From contig OW204004.1 of NCBI GenBank assembly GCA_934047225.1, forward strand, positions 6,886,401 through 6,950,400: a DNA stretch of 64,000 nt, given 5' to 3'. This document shows, piece by piece, positions 1 to 10,942 of this stretch. The DNA comes from Ypsolopha sequella. Taxonomy: Eukaryota; Arthropoda; Insecta; Lepidoptera; Ypsolophidae. The notes under the pieces were generated by a model. The model did no database searches. It was not told the DNA's origin and saw only the letters and a program-made list of their open reading frames with translations. A program made the translations under genes and the position numbers. Numbering within the stretch: the first letter of the stretch is position 1; each line of letters opens with the position of its first letter.

Positions 1-235
1 TCGGATAGATTAAACGTACATGCAGACATACATACATCTTTACATATTTTCTCTTTTAGTCTAAGTTAGTGCGTCGTTTCCATCAAAATCTAGGAAATAT
101 ATCAAAATAATGTTTGCGGATATGTTTGTTTACATCATAAGCATACAAGTATTAAACTTTTGATAAGAAAGCAATAAAATTGACATAAAACTGAAAGTAG
201 TGGAGATTTTCCAGTGTTTTTTCATAGTTGACACA
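1..235. other. AT-rich stretch, nothing recognised
   Basis: I see no coding pattern, inverted repeat or known repeat motif here. It is ordinary AT-rich lepidopteran-type intergenic or intronic sequence. Confidence 0.5.
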
Positions 236-330
236 CATACATATACTTACGCCTGTCTCCCAGAGGGGTAGGCAGAGACCCACAGATTTCTATCTGCTAC
301 AATCCTGACACACCTCTTTCGCCACCTCCA
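236..330 (+). repeat. Dispersed SINE-like repeat (CGCCTGTCTCCC motif)
   Basis: The phrase CATATACTTACGCCTGTCTC followed by CCAGAGGGGTAGGCAGAGAC and then TCTGCTACAATCCTGACACAC recurs in this window near 13.9, 22.6, 30.4 (reverse), 31.3, 50.4, 56.9 and 57.4 kb. I know this phrase as a common short interspersed repeat of moths. No ORF is present. Confidence 0.6.
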
Positions 331-378
331 CATCCATCAATCTGGTCATACAAGTATTTTGCAATGCCCTTTTCATCT

Positions 379-735
379 CCATCCATCCATCAGTCTAATT
401 CGTCCACTGCTGGACATCAGCCTTTCCAGGACTTTGCCACTCCCGGCGATCATCCTGGAAGAATTGCCCATACTCACACACGCTGGGCAGGCGGGTTGGT
501 GAGCGCGGTGCCGGAACCCTCGCACCAGTGACGCTGCTGCCCGTCACCAGTCTGTTCCATATAAGGCCCGGCTATTAGGGATGGATATACCGCCATCCAT
601 CGGTCCCAAGCATGGTGGGCCTCCTGGTTTTTGCCTGTGAGCTGTCCCTTTACTCTCCCCCGAATTACTTCGAGACCTCCAAGTAAGATGGTGGTACCTC
701 CACAGTCGAGCCCGGCATCAGCTCTACCACCTTTT
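379..735 (-). repeat. LINE 3'-end derived repeat, minus strand
   Basis: Read on the minus strand, the segment around 385-470 translates to ..DDRREWQSPGKADVQQWTN-stop. This is the typical C-terminal ending of RTE-type LINE ORFs (compare EAYVQQ at 7.0 kb). The flank up to about 735 is GC-richer and includes a GCGCTCACCAACCCGCC phrase often attached to such LINE or SINE tails. Homology is limited to the tail and the frame is broken. It could be a SINE that borrowed a LINE tail. Confidence 0.5.
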
Positions 736-739
736 CATC

Positions 740-1160
740 TGTATAGAGCAGAAATCAAACAATAAAAAATAGTCAAACGCGAAATCGACCACACACCGAG
801 GGTCATTCCAAAATGTTTTTTTCTTTAACTATTTATATTACGTTGCACAATAATATTTTGAATCCTGGCAAGTGGGGTATCGTTTGAAAAGGGTATTTTT
901 TGACCCTTCTAAAACGACGTTTTTTTTTGCATGTTCCAGCAATTTTACAAAATGTGTTTTCAAAGCTCAAAATATTTTTTTTAAACCTGTTTCGAGAGAG
1001 TGCCAAGAATGATGTATAGGTAAATGATAATAAAAGAGCAAGGATGAAGAAAATTTTCGACTTGTTTCTCATATCAAGTCTCACAATATATATTATATAG
1101 GCGTGGTGAGTGATACCTACCACAAGCAAACAAAAATGCGAGAATTATTGTATCTTCAGT
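740..1160. other. AT-rich gap, nothing recognised
   Basis: Poly-T rich sequence with only a chance ORF on the minus strand (98 codons of low-complexity translation). No homology is recognised. Confidence 0.4.
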
Positions 1161-1167
1161 CTTCTAT

Positions 1168-1300
1168 TTTTAGGGTTCCATACCCGGACGGTGCCAAACA
1201 GGACCCGATTACTAGCGTCCAATGTCTGTCGGTCTGTCCCTCAGACTGTCTGTCTGTCACAGGGGCATATAGTTTCAGCCGTTATAAGTAGCCAGTTGAA
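1168..1300 (+). repeat. GGGTTCC-type dispersed lepidopteran repeat, diverged copy
   Basis: It starts TTTTTAGGGTTCCATACCCG, continues through GGACCCGATTACTA and a TGTCTGTCGG-rich core, and ends with the CAGTTGAAATTTTCA phrase. Better preserved copies lie at 8605-8835 and 43664-43770. It is a non-coding dispersed repeat; the overlapping 60-codon ORFs are artefacts. Confidence 0.6.
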
Positions 1301-1630
1301 ATTTTCATAGAATATGCGTTATGGCCTCTGTCAAGGATTACAATAAAAAAATTAAACCCGAGAGGGTTCGTTATATAAAGAACCACGAACAAGTTAGATT
1401 TATCTTAAAGACTATAAATAAAGTAAAATAACAAATGATAAAAAATTGTCAGGTGCTATAATTTTAGCGCCTTGTTTTTCTGCGCCTTGATGTTGCTGTG
1501 GCATTTAAATTGTTGTAATGTACCACAGAACATTGTGTTATGTTCGATAATGTTTTACCACCCAAAACATTTGTATGTTAGGGTTTGTATACGAGTCCGT
1601 CATGTACTTGACTAAATTAGTTATGCTTTG
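1301..1630. other. AT-rich gap, nothing recognised
   Basis: No coding signature or repeat end is seen between the GGGTTCC repeat and the MITE that begins at about 1636. Confidence 0.4.
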
Positions 1631-1635
1631 TATCA

Positions 1636-2064
1636 ATAACATTAGATATTTACATATGAAATTGCCGTTTTCTAAGGTATAGAGAATTTGAAGGAAACTC
1701 AATTTTCGGTACTAACATTTTTGCATTTTTTTTAGTAAAGACAAATCCAAATTATGTGATTTCTTTTGTGTATGAACGAAGCGAAGCAATATTAAGCTAA
1801 CAGCAACATTAATTTAATTAAAAAAAATATTACGAATCGTATCATGGAAACGGATGGCATTTAGGACGAACTGTTTTTGAAATTTTTATTTTGGTTATCA
1901 AACTGACGCTAAAAACAAAATTGAATACGTAAATGTAAATCCATGAAATCAACTTTCAAACAAAAACAAAAAATGGAAATAGTTATTAAATTACAGGAAC
2001 TATGAACTCATGAATCTGTAAAAAAAAAACGGCAATTTCATCATATAAATACCTATTATACTGT
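1636..2064 (+). mobile_element. MITE, AAATTGCCG-TIR family, copy 1
   Basis: An inverted terminal repeat of the type TACATATGAAATTGCCG at about 1651 is answered by CGGCAATTTCAT near 2030-2045. The interior contains GATGGCATTT..GACGAACTGTTTTTGAA and CATGAAATCAACTTTCAAAC, shared with copies at 14.7 kb (opposite orientation) and 23.3 kb. Both ends sit next to TA, so a Tc1/mariner-type TA duplication is likely. No transposase is encoded. Confidence 0.75.
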
Positions 2065-2069
2065 CGCGT

Positions 2070-3955
2070 ACATAGATCTCGATGGTCCAGTGCTACTTAT
2101 GGAACGACTATTAATGGATTTGCCATCTCTGACATAGAGAAACAAGTGAATAAACAAAAAGAAATACATTTCTCAAAATTCATATTAAGTATTCCCTAAA
2201 CTTCGCTCTAAGTTTCTGTGGTACCTGTAACTTACATAAGTAATGCCCACAGAACGTTTCAGTTAGTTTATACAAGTTGTACTGAAATTGCAGTTCTATT
2301 CAGAGGTCCTATTCAGTACTTCCATTGAGGGGCTATTCATAACAAAGTTGTTCTGCGAAAGGCGGCTTTCGCTGTGCAATAGTTAACAGAAGCTTATGAA
2401 CTGATTGAACTGTGCTCATGGAAGTATGTATAGGTATACATACTCTTCCCAATAAGCTTATTATAGACTTTTCTTAGTGCTTTTTAAGTTTATTTTATTT
2501 GTTGTAGGTATAAATAAAAAGGTATAAATAAATTAAAACCTACTTACACTACCAAAAACCATAACAACACGCAAAAATAACAAAATTATTGATTGCTAAA
2601 TAATTAATAATACATTATTTTTGCCTCATATACCATTTTCAGGACCCAAGAGAATCGGCACGGTAGTTTTCAAGTGATGACTGGTAGCTAAAAGTACTCA
2701 TAAATGAGACGCATCAGGTTCGAGTGTTAAAACTAAAGTTTTATCCTAAACACTTCTAAAATTCCCGTCAATAAATATAATAAAAAAACATTGCTCGCTT
2801 GGATCCCGTTTCTCCCGATCCCGTGGGAATTTCCTTAAATCCTTTCTTAGCAGATGTCTATGTCATACAAGGAACCTACAGGCCAAATTTCATGTTCCTA
2901 GCTACCACCGTTTGGTCTAGGCGTTGTTATATATAGATTATTCGATCTCTTTGCATTTCTAAACATAACCTCAAATACGTCAAACTTTGACTTGCAAGCT
3001 TTGAATCACCAAGTGTGCTATCGGAGATAATTGCGCAAGCCTACTTTTCAACTTTATTACGAATGAAATAAGAGCGAAATGTGGACTTGCAGAGCTTTTC
3101 TGAATGCTACATGAAATAATCGATTTGCTTGCGTGTTTGGCACGTACTCGTACTAGCAGTTAAGTGACAAACATCAAACATACCGCTGTTTATGGCAGTA
3201 CGTACAGTAAACTGATTAGCAGGGATCTGTAACATTTGCTATAGATGACTGGTCTGTGACGTAATTTAGCGTGTTTTTATCATAGGTACATCAAAATTGA
3301 TAATAAGTAGGTATAAGTACTTACTTATCTAAACTCTTTACATTATGTGAAACATGAGTCAACACTGTCATTGTCGCTTGAGATGGTACTTCAAAGTAAA
3401 TGTCATTATTTATAGATTATTTAAGGTTTCTCCCAACGCAAACAACCTTGAACTGAGTAACTTTATAACCATTTTATACGGTAACTATAGCATTTTGTAA
3501 TAGAGGAAAAATACATAGTAATCTACATGATACAAAAAATTATGTGGTTTTTCCTGAATTTTATTTTAATATACAGAATTGAAGCAAGAAAATTCTAAGT
3601 TTACCCTTATTTCTCGATTTTTTGTCCACTTGTAACAATATAACTGCTACAGTTTTTATCGAAACAGTATAAAAATTTATAAACTTCTGAACAAAATAAT
3701 ATTAAATGATATGGTTTTCTCAGTTCTTGAAAATTCATTTTATTTTAGATAAAATAAATTAAAAACACACTATTTTCGCACTTGTCAGCCGCAGCGACTG
3801 ACGTAACAGCCATGTTGAAGTGCGAGCTGATAAGAACTTTATTTTAATATGATTTTGTTCGAAATTTCAACCACCACGAATCGAGTTGCTTATTTTTCCG
3901 ACGGAGCCACCTTAAGAAGCTATGGAATAATTTTGTCAGCAGTTTCCCTTTCTTA
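2070..3955. other. Non-coding gap with decayed repeat pieces
   Basis: Mostly AT-rich sequence without reading frames. At 3780-3915 the minus strand carries a GGCTGTTACG-type core and a CCACCTTAAG end that resemble the TTAA-flanked MITEs at 32-34 and 51-53 kb, probably an old copy. Nothing else can be supported. Confidence 0.4.
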
Positions 3956-3960
3956 TAATA

Positions 3961-4226
3961 TACAAGGTGACTTTTTAATCATCGTCCAAATTCATACTTG
4001 AGGCTTGATAAGTGATCAGTATCTTGGATCAGTAATAATTTTTATGAAATTCGTAAAATTAAATTTCGGCTTGCCATATAAATTCAGTTCAACTCCCGAG
4101 TGAATCACTATGGGGAATCGAAATTTCATTTTACGAATTTCACCAAAATTGTTATTGATGCATGATACTGATCACTTACCAAGCCACCAGTATGAATTTG
4201 GACGATGATGAAAAAGTCACCTTGTA
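3961..4226. mobile_element. Foldback MITE, CAAGGTGAC family, TA target site
   Basis: TA is followed by CAAGGTGACTTTTTAATCAT and the mirror end is ..GATGAAAAAGTCACCTTG followed by TA. The arms pair for much of the 262-bp element and include GTCCAAATTCATAC and AAGTGATCAGTATC. TA duplications occupy 3961-3962 and 4225-4226. Relatives are at 41.6 and 44.5 kb, and the element in the ATP6 numt has the same kind of end (CAGGGTGAATTTTT). Non-autonomous, mariner-like by its TA target. Confidence 0.8.
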
Positions 4227-6575
4227 TTTATATATATATATTATTTTTATAATAGTGAGAACGTTTACTGCTCCTATTGTCAGCAGATTTTAACACCAAG
4301 ACTTAATTTTACTGAGAAGTACTAATGCTTTAAGAAAAGCATGAATTTCAAGTAAAACCGATTGAAACGAAACCAACACAGATACTTACTAGAAAAAGCC
4401 ACCTTTTTTACATAAGGAAATAATATTTAATGTCCTAATGTAGCCGCGGTTTCAAAATAACTGAAGTATTGCATGCGCGGCATCTGATTAGAGCAGGATA
4501 GACAGTTAAAAACAAAAACGTTAGAGCAGGACTGAATTTCAGCATTGTGCTGTGCAGCCCCTTAATAAAACACCGATCAAAGCTGCCGAGAAAACGTTAA
4601 ATTTTACGATAGTATTTGTTGCGCAAGTTATTGAAGCGTAACCTTATTTACAGTGACCATGATTCATTTTGTGTTTGTTTACTTTTATTAGCTTTACTTT
4701 GATTGATTTGAGCAAAGAAAATTTCCTTTTTCTGATGGGCGATACATTTCTTTGTAAAATTTCGTAATTGATTTTCGCAATATATAAACAATAATATAAG
4801 TAGAAAGTATCTATTATTATTTAACTAGATTTGCCCGCGGCATTGCCCGCGTTGAAAATATAATAAATATTAATAATAAAAAAAAACAAAACACTTGAAT
4901 CACAGAGAGGAGATGGTTGTGAGTGATATTGGATGTAGGAGATAATCTCTGGAATTAATAAATCAATATAAATTTAAATTATTAAAATTAATAAATTTAA
5001 TTCTATTATAATTATTAATTAATATAAATTAAAAGTAATTTGATGTGCCATACAGATCTGTCGTTTCTGAAACGCGGAACATTGATTTCATAATTTCATT
5101 CTTTAATTATTAAGCGATTACGTATCCAAACCCATATTGTTTATACCGGTCATAATTTTCACAATACAAAGAATCAAATTGCATCGTGTTTTTTCGCGAT
5201 ATTGGCGTTCGTGTGAGTGATAAGCGCACACAAAGGTGTGTAGAGCGCCATCTCACTCTTTCCCATGAATTTTGTTTCGATTTTATATAATAGAAGATAT
5301 CACTGCACTGGAATGACAAAAGGATTTTCTAAATGTTGCTACAGTCAATGACCACGCTATTGTATTTTGGCTACTTTGACGCCATCTAGTTTTTGGCTAC
5401 TTTTCTCGACAGATTCAAATTTATTAGTGACTAGACATATACCATAAATTTAACTAGACTTTATCTGTGCTGACCTCCAAACATCTAACACAGTTACGCC
5501 ATCTATTTTTACACTCCATGAACTAATAAAATCAATCTTGATGTACAAAAACGTATCGCCACCTATTGGGGAAAAATGTAACTATATTTTTGACGTTTTT
5601 TTTTCAAAAATGTCAATTTTTAAAATGACCTTTCGTCACTCCAACGACATAAAGTTGCACAAAAGTAAAACCCATTTAACTCCGTACGGAGCCACAAACG
5701 AACCTGTTGCAATGGGCCAAAATAAAATTGCTTCTATATTCACTATGTGACAGTCAACGGAACAGGTAACTTTTTGGCTCTGTACCGAAGTTTTTAACTT
5801 AATTGCATTCATACATACACACAGGCAGACATAAGTGTTTGATATATTTTTTTTTTATAGTTCAAAAGGCCTCAAGAAATCTTCTTTATTTTTTTTTCTC
5901 CTGTACTGACAAGACCCTATTTACAATTTTGTTTTAATGCTTTTTAGGTTATTCCTACGGGCGATTTTATTTTTGTGTCACCATCCTGTGTTTAAAATAC
6001 ATTTTTACAGTTCCGAGCTATTTGCTTTGTATTGAGGACTAAAAGTAAATAAAATTCAAATTAATTTTATAAAATACCGTTATATGACTTTACTGTGGTA
6101 AATTATTATCATATAAAAATGCTGATAAAAATGGGAGAACACGACAAGTATTTTATGTTTTACAAATATTTCTAAAAGTCCCCCCCTTCCCAGTTACAAA
6201 TCCTGGCTACGGCCCTGCCATAGACCCTGTCTGTCGTTATAATCGAGATGCAGTTATGATATTCTGTTACTTATGTACGTATATTCTTTTACCTATGTAT
6301 GTATATTTATTGCATAAACGCAACTCTGACCACATAAATAGCATTGGTTAGATAACTTAGTCATACTGCAATGAACTTCAATAGAACTGCCACGAATGAA
6401 GTTTCGCGATTTAGGCATTTTCAACATTATTCCTTTAAGATAAGAACTTTGACAGGGGACTTCTTTTATGGTGTTCACTTTATATTATGGTATTTTTTTT
6501 GTCGCGGCTTCGTCAGCGCTAAATATAATTTTTATAGCTCTTAGTCGCTTTTTCTCGACTTGTTTCCTTAAACTA
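4227..6575. other. Non-coding gap; includes a CTAG-type repeat end at 4823-4858
   Basis: At 4823-4858 the minus strand ends GCCGCGGGCAAATCTAGT, the same terminus as seen at 50321-50349 on the plus strand. At 6100-6230 the phrase TCCTGGCTACGGCCCTG resembles one at 7.75-7.86 kb, pointing to a diverged dispersed repeat. GCCATCTAGTTTTT near 5380 recurs near 36.7 kb. Short ORFs here are chance. Confidence 0.4.
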
Positions 6576-6672
6576 GGATGGTGATGATGATGATGATAAT
6601 CACGATGATAATGATGATCACGCTGATGATGATGATGGTGATAATCACGATGATGATGATGATGGTGAAGCG
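6576..6672. repeat. (GAT)n compound microsatellite
   Basis: Runs of GAT with ATAATCACGAT interruptions form an imperfect trinucleotide repeat of about 95 bp. The overlapping 62-codon Met-rich ORF is purely a product of the repeat. Confidence 0.85.
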
Positions 6673-6870
6673 AATAATTACATATTCTATTCTAAATAGT
6701 CATTGCTTCCTTAGTTACATTTTAACCTGTTCAGTTATAATTATAAACTTTTTAAAACAATTTTGAAGAGCAAAAGATGTGGGGCGCGATCGTGCCAAGT
6801 AAAATTACACCTAATTACCTGAAAATGAATACTGCATCATAATATATTAATAGTGCTAGCGGTTGTCCAG

Positions 6871-6930
6871 CCAGTAGGACGCCAGTGACTGGTGGCCAGT
6901 ATGACGCCAGTGGCTGGCGGCCAGTCTGAA
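6871..6930. repeat. Short 25-bp tandem repeat
   Basis: CCAGTAGGACGCCAGTGACT and CCAGTATGACGCCAGTGGCT are two adjacent 25-bp units followed by a partial third. No function is evident. Confidence 0.6.
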
Positions 6931-7028
6931 TCAGAGCGTCCGTGGGTGATTACTGTCACCGAGTGTGCATCTAGTTTACGATCATGTATAATATTATTGG
7001 CACGGAATAATCATCAGCATTGGAATGG

Positions 7029-7190
7029 AGACCACGTACAGCAAAGCGTAGCGTAGGCCACCCTCGTGCCCGCTGGACTGACGATCTGAAGGACGTTGCG
7101 GGTGGCGGCTGGATGAGGATGACTGAGGACCGCCAAGAGTGGTGTAATATGGGAGAGGCCTATGTCCAGCAGTGCACGAATACGGGCTGA
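7029..7190 (+). pseudogene. RTE-type LINE ORF, C-terminal remnant
   Basis: Plus-strand translation from 7029 runs 53 codons to TGA at 7188-7190. It contains HPRARWTDDLKDVAGGGW, then MRMTEDRQEW and GEAYVQQ. The WTDDL..W...DR..W...GEAYVQQ pattern is the C-terminal signature that I associate with RTE-clade LINE ORFs, downstream of the reverse transcriptase. The rest of the ORF is missing, so this is a 5'-truncated dead fragment. The two minus-strand ORFs over the same bases are shadows. Confidence 0.75.
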
Positions 7191-7199
7191 TGAATGTTG

Positions 7200-8600
7200 G
7201 GATGGAATAATCAGCAAAAATTGGAAAAACGAGTGCTAAGCCGATATTATGATGTTTTTTTGTATGATTGTAAAAAGGGATAGTTTCCATAGACAATAAT
7301 ATTGACGATGGATCCTTTAAAAATGTTAATGTTATGTCCGCCTTAGACAGTTCAGTTAATATTTAGAACACTCTTGACACTGGTATTGTCGTATCAAAGA
7401 AGTCTATTTTTTTTCATACAAGGTTCTGTGTCATGTTATCCATTACTTGAGTATTAAAATTCCTGTTGCCTTCCTCAATAAACGCTACCTTGTTTTAGTA
7501 AATAATTATTAGCTAAGCAATTATGCGTTTATATAATCTAGTTATTCTATCCGCATACCAAATTGTTATTACCTTGTCGATCATTTGAATTATGTAAACT
7601 AATTTATAAACTAGTCTTTGTCTATGGCAATATTTGGATTACAGGAGTGATTTGGGTGGCGTATCTCGCCCCAAAATCTTTGGTTTTCAAAAAATCTAAA
7701 ATGGTTTTAAAAAAATTATGTTGATACGTCAAGCACCTGTTCATAACTTAAATAAAAAAATGGCTGGAATTCGACGCGTATTACATGTATTACAAGCATT
7801 TCTAAAAACTTCGTCTCCCTCGATTATTAATCCTAGCTACGGGCCTGTGGTTAGATAGTATTTAAGTCCTACTTTTATCAGCCAAATTTATTTTCATAAA
7901 ATATTCTACAACGGAAATGTCATCACCATCTGTTGAGTTGCTGGAGTATGAAATCGTTGTCATATAGGTTTAATATAAATTCTCTTGTCAGTGCAGTATT
8001 CGTCTTTTAGTTAAATAACAATTATTTTAGTTCTTGGTACGAACTAATTATCACCTGTATTTTCAGATGTTCTTATATGTTCTTCTCTGTCTTTCTCGTC
8101 TTTTTTTTCCTTCTAAAATGTTTACAAGATCGTTGCTTGAAGTGTCATGATTTATTTACTCCCATGTTGTCTATGGGCTCCTAACCTTAAGATTTCTTTA
8201 TTTGTAACTTTAAACCTTTTAAACAAAACCAATAAATTAACGTATTATACATTAAAATTAATGCATAATTAGAGCTCCTCACAACTTTTTCTTCCACGTT
8301 TCTATACCGCAACGAAAATTAAACCAAATTTGAAGTCTTAGAAACTGCTTGTATTATGTATAAATTCTAAGAAACTCTTGGCTCCCGTACCAATAGCAGG
8401 TATTCAATTTTCATAAATGTCACGATACCCAGATTTACTACATAATTCGAGGTTAAAACCAAAGTTTTATTTTAAGAACGAACTTGTTTACATATGTCAT
8501 CTAATTTTAGACTCTAGACGAATTGTTTTAAGACAGTGAGGTCATACCTTTGTGATGATTTTAAACCAAGGTTTATAATCGCGTGACTCAACTTTGTGTC
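7200..8600. other. Non-coding gap, nothing firm
   Basis: AT-rich sequence. The segment 7750-7860 shares the TAGCTACGGGCCTG phrase with 6.2 kb. No reading frame or complete element is visible. Confidence 0.4.
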
Positions 8601-8604
8601 TTTT

Positions 8605-8835
8605 TAGGGTTCCGTACCCAAAGGGTAACCAACGGGACCCTTTTACTAAGACTCCGCTGTCCGTCTGTCACCAGGCTGTATCTCATGAACCGTGATAGAC
8701 AGTTGAAATTTTCACAGATGATGCCGCTATATAAACAAATACTAAAAAACCGAATAAAATAAATATTTAAGAGGGCTCTCATACAACAGACAAGTTTTTT
8801 TTGCCGTTTTCCCGACTCGCACTTGGCCAGTTTTT
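8605..8835 (+). repeat. GGGTTCC-type dispersed lepidopteran repeat, well preserved
   Basis: It begins TTTTTAGGGTTCCGTACCCA, continues AAGGGTAACCAACGGGACCC and GTCCGTCTGTCACCAGG, and ends CCCGACTCGCACTTGGCCAG plus T-run. I recognise these ends from a common repeat in moth genomes. Copies are also at 1.17, 9.9, 43.66 and, as an end only, 45.0 kb. Non-coding. Confidence 0.7.
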
Positions 8836-8839
8836 TATG

Positions 8840-9875
8840 TTTTTAACACCATAAATATTTTTTTTTTGGTGTTTTCGTCTACCTATAAAGTGTATATCGC
8901 AACGTCATCAAAGTTCATTTTACAACCACCTCGTAATTCAACTCTTGCTTTTAGACCAAACTGTATAAAAGGATGAATATTTTCGTCTGGAAAAACGTTT
9001 GTTATTTTGTTAAGGGCCCGTTATGCCTGATATTGAGCACCTCATTTAGGATCAAGTAGAACTGAACTCTATTATCTTTTATTATAGTTTAAAATAGCGC
9101 GCTCTGATCCATGGTTGTTACGACAACCGAAACATCGCGCGCTCTTAAAAAACACGTTTTTCACTCAAAAAACATTTGAAATTTTCAGAAAACTATCCAC
9201 AAAAGTACTTACTTAATTATATTTTCCTTAATTTTCTGTAATTTGCCAACGATTTGGTAATGTAAATTTTATATAAAACGAAAAAAAAACATGAAAAATC
9301 GACCAAATTTCGTTTTTTTTTTCAATCGAGCAAAGTATAACATATCGCGTTTTGAACCGCAAGAAAATCTGCAGTAAGAATTTTACTAAAATATATATAT
9401 TTAGGATAATAAATATCACAATTTCGTGAATAAAAATGAATCAGTAAAGAGACAAAATCGGGATAAGCCCTCCTTAAATTTGTTATTTGTCAAACGTTTG
9501 TCATTGCCCGTAAGTATCGTGTCTAGTAGAAAGCCAAGGGATTTATCAACCTATTAATGTATTATTATTATTATAACTAGTGTTTATAGTTCTTTCTAAA
9601 ATCAGCAATATAGTGTGGATTTATAATTGACATTATCCGAGGATATTAATTTTATTTATAAGTTACAAAGCGTAAAAAAACACGAAAACAAAATTCTTAA
9701 TATTTAACATTTATATTAAACAGCCAAATCCACTGTCTGTTTTCTGCCTCTATTGCAAAGGGAGGAAGAACAAAAATAGAACCAGCAGCAATTTGTTCGA
9801 GGGTACCTTGTGTTTTCTTTATTTAGTCACATTCATGATAAAATAAACCGATATAGCAACACCATCAACATCCGA
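8840..9875. other. Non-coding gap with an old MITE core
   Basis: At 9092-9140 a hairpin with arms AGCGCGCT and GCGCGCT encloses GGTTGTTACGACAACC. The GTTACGAC core matches the TTAA-flanked MITEs elsewhere in the window, so this is probably an old relative. The remainder is AT-rich and uninformative. Confidence 0.4.
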
Positions 9876-9879
9876 TTTT

Positions 9880-10045
9880 TGTCGTTCAGGCATCCGTACC
9901 TCAAAATGAAAAAAAAAAAACGGAACTCTTATAGGATCACCTTGTTGTCCGTCTGTCTGTCTTTCAATATTGTCCCCTATTGCGTGGTGGTACGGAACCC
10001 TTTGTGCACGAGTACTACTCATACTTGACTGGTTTTTTACACTAC
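9880..10045 (-). repeat. GGGTTCC-type dispersed repeat, diverged and truncated
   Basis: CATCCGTACCTCAAAATG, poly-A, CGGAACTCTTATAGGATCAC and TTGTTGTCCGTCTGTCTGTC are followed by GGTACGGAACCC and ACTTGACTGGTTTTTT. This is the rearranged form of the same lepidopteran repeat family. The overlapping ORFs on both strands are artefacts. Confidence 0.55.
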
Positions 10046-10049
10046 ACAT

Positions 10050-10749
10050 AAAGTGGTCCGAGGCAGTTGCATCATATAAATCATTCGTCTGTTACCGGTT
10101 TCGAAAATTTTGCAGAAGTCGCTTGGCAGACTGTTTAAAACCTTGCTTTCACTCTCTCGATTTCTGGGCGAGTGCCCTTTATCCCAGGTCTTATCTACCA
10201 ACGTTTTCCATCTGCCGACGCAACACAAAAACAGTCTTTCCTTTTCGCAATAATATCATACATTCGGTTATACACACACATAGACGAATCCTCGTTTCTA
10301 TAAATAGGTCTTTCTCGGCCACTTAAAGGAGTTCTCGCCGAAATTGGTCCTTCTTGGAACATAAAAGACAATAGCTTTCACGCTTTCCTCTCAAGGACCC
10401 TGTACTCGGATTTCTCACGTAAAAAGTACCAGTTTGTATGGAAATCCTGAATAAGATACCCAGAAATTGATAATTTTCGGGGCAATTACTTTTGTTATTA
10501 CGCACAAAGTTAACTGAATCTATCGTCTACAATCAGATAACGCTGAATGTTTTTGAATTCTATTGACTAGACAAAATTTAGAATGAAAGAGTTCGGTAAC
10601 TTTAAGTATATTGTATCTCTATATCTCGCAAATAACGCAAATATCTTATTTTTTAAATAACATGTATTTTACCAGTTTTTTACATTTATTATACCATGAC
10701 AGAACTGAATGCGTCCGCGTTAAAGTGAAGCATCTTCGTTTATATCGTA
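10050..10749. other. Non-coding gap, nothing recognised
   Basis: Several 60-120 codon ORFs overlap on both strands without any recognisable domain, and composition does not favour any of them. I call no gene here. Confidence 0.4.
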
Positions 10750-10942
10750 AAAACCAAAATAAAAATTAACATTGTAAGGAAATTAGGGCCTGTGTTTCCT
10801 AAAAGAGTTATCAATAAATGTCCTGCAATTACATTAGCTTTTAATCGCACAGCTAATGTTCCAGGTTGAATTACATTTCTAATAGTTTCAATTAATACTA
10901 TAAAAGGTATTAAAAACCTAGAGTATTAAATGACTAAATATA
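10750..10942 (-). pseudogene. ATP6: Numt: nuclear copy of mitochondrial ATP6, 3' part
   Basis: The minus strand reads ..[18 protein letters not shown] then [20 protein letters not shown] and TGPNFLTML. This is the conserved C-terminal half of ATP synthase subunit a (ATP6), including the essential arginine region [11 protein letters not shown]. The copy continues from 11886-12119 on the same strand, interrupted by a 943-bp transposable element. Just inside the junction the frame has lost about 9-10 bases relative to the usual HLVPQGTPAVLMPF, so it is a pseudogene. Mitochondrial ATP6 normally makes the proton channel subunit of complex V; this copy cannot be expressed from the nucleus. Confidence 0.9.

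Noticed and set aside
6578..6766. Met-rich 62-codon ORF
   Set aside because: Translation of the (GAT)n microsatellite.
6994..7296. 100-codon minus-strand ORF
   Set aside because: Antisense to the RTE LINE C-terminal remnant read on the plus strand.
9092..9140. CTGAT..stem..GAAAC arrangement with GCGCGCT outer arms, hammerhead-like at first sight
   Set aside because: The sequence lacks the GA of CTGANGA and aligns with the GTTACGAC core of the TTAA MITE family, where the other copies do not keep the hammerhead words.
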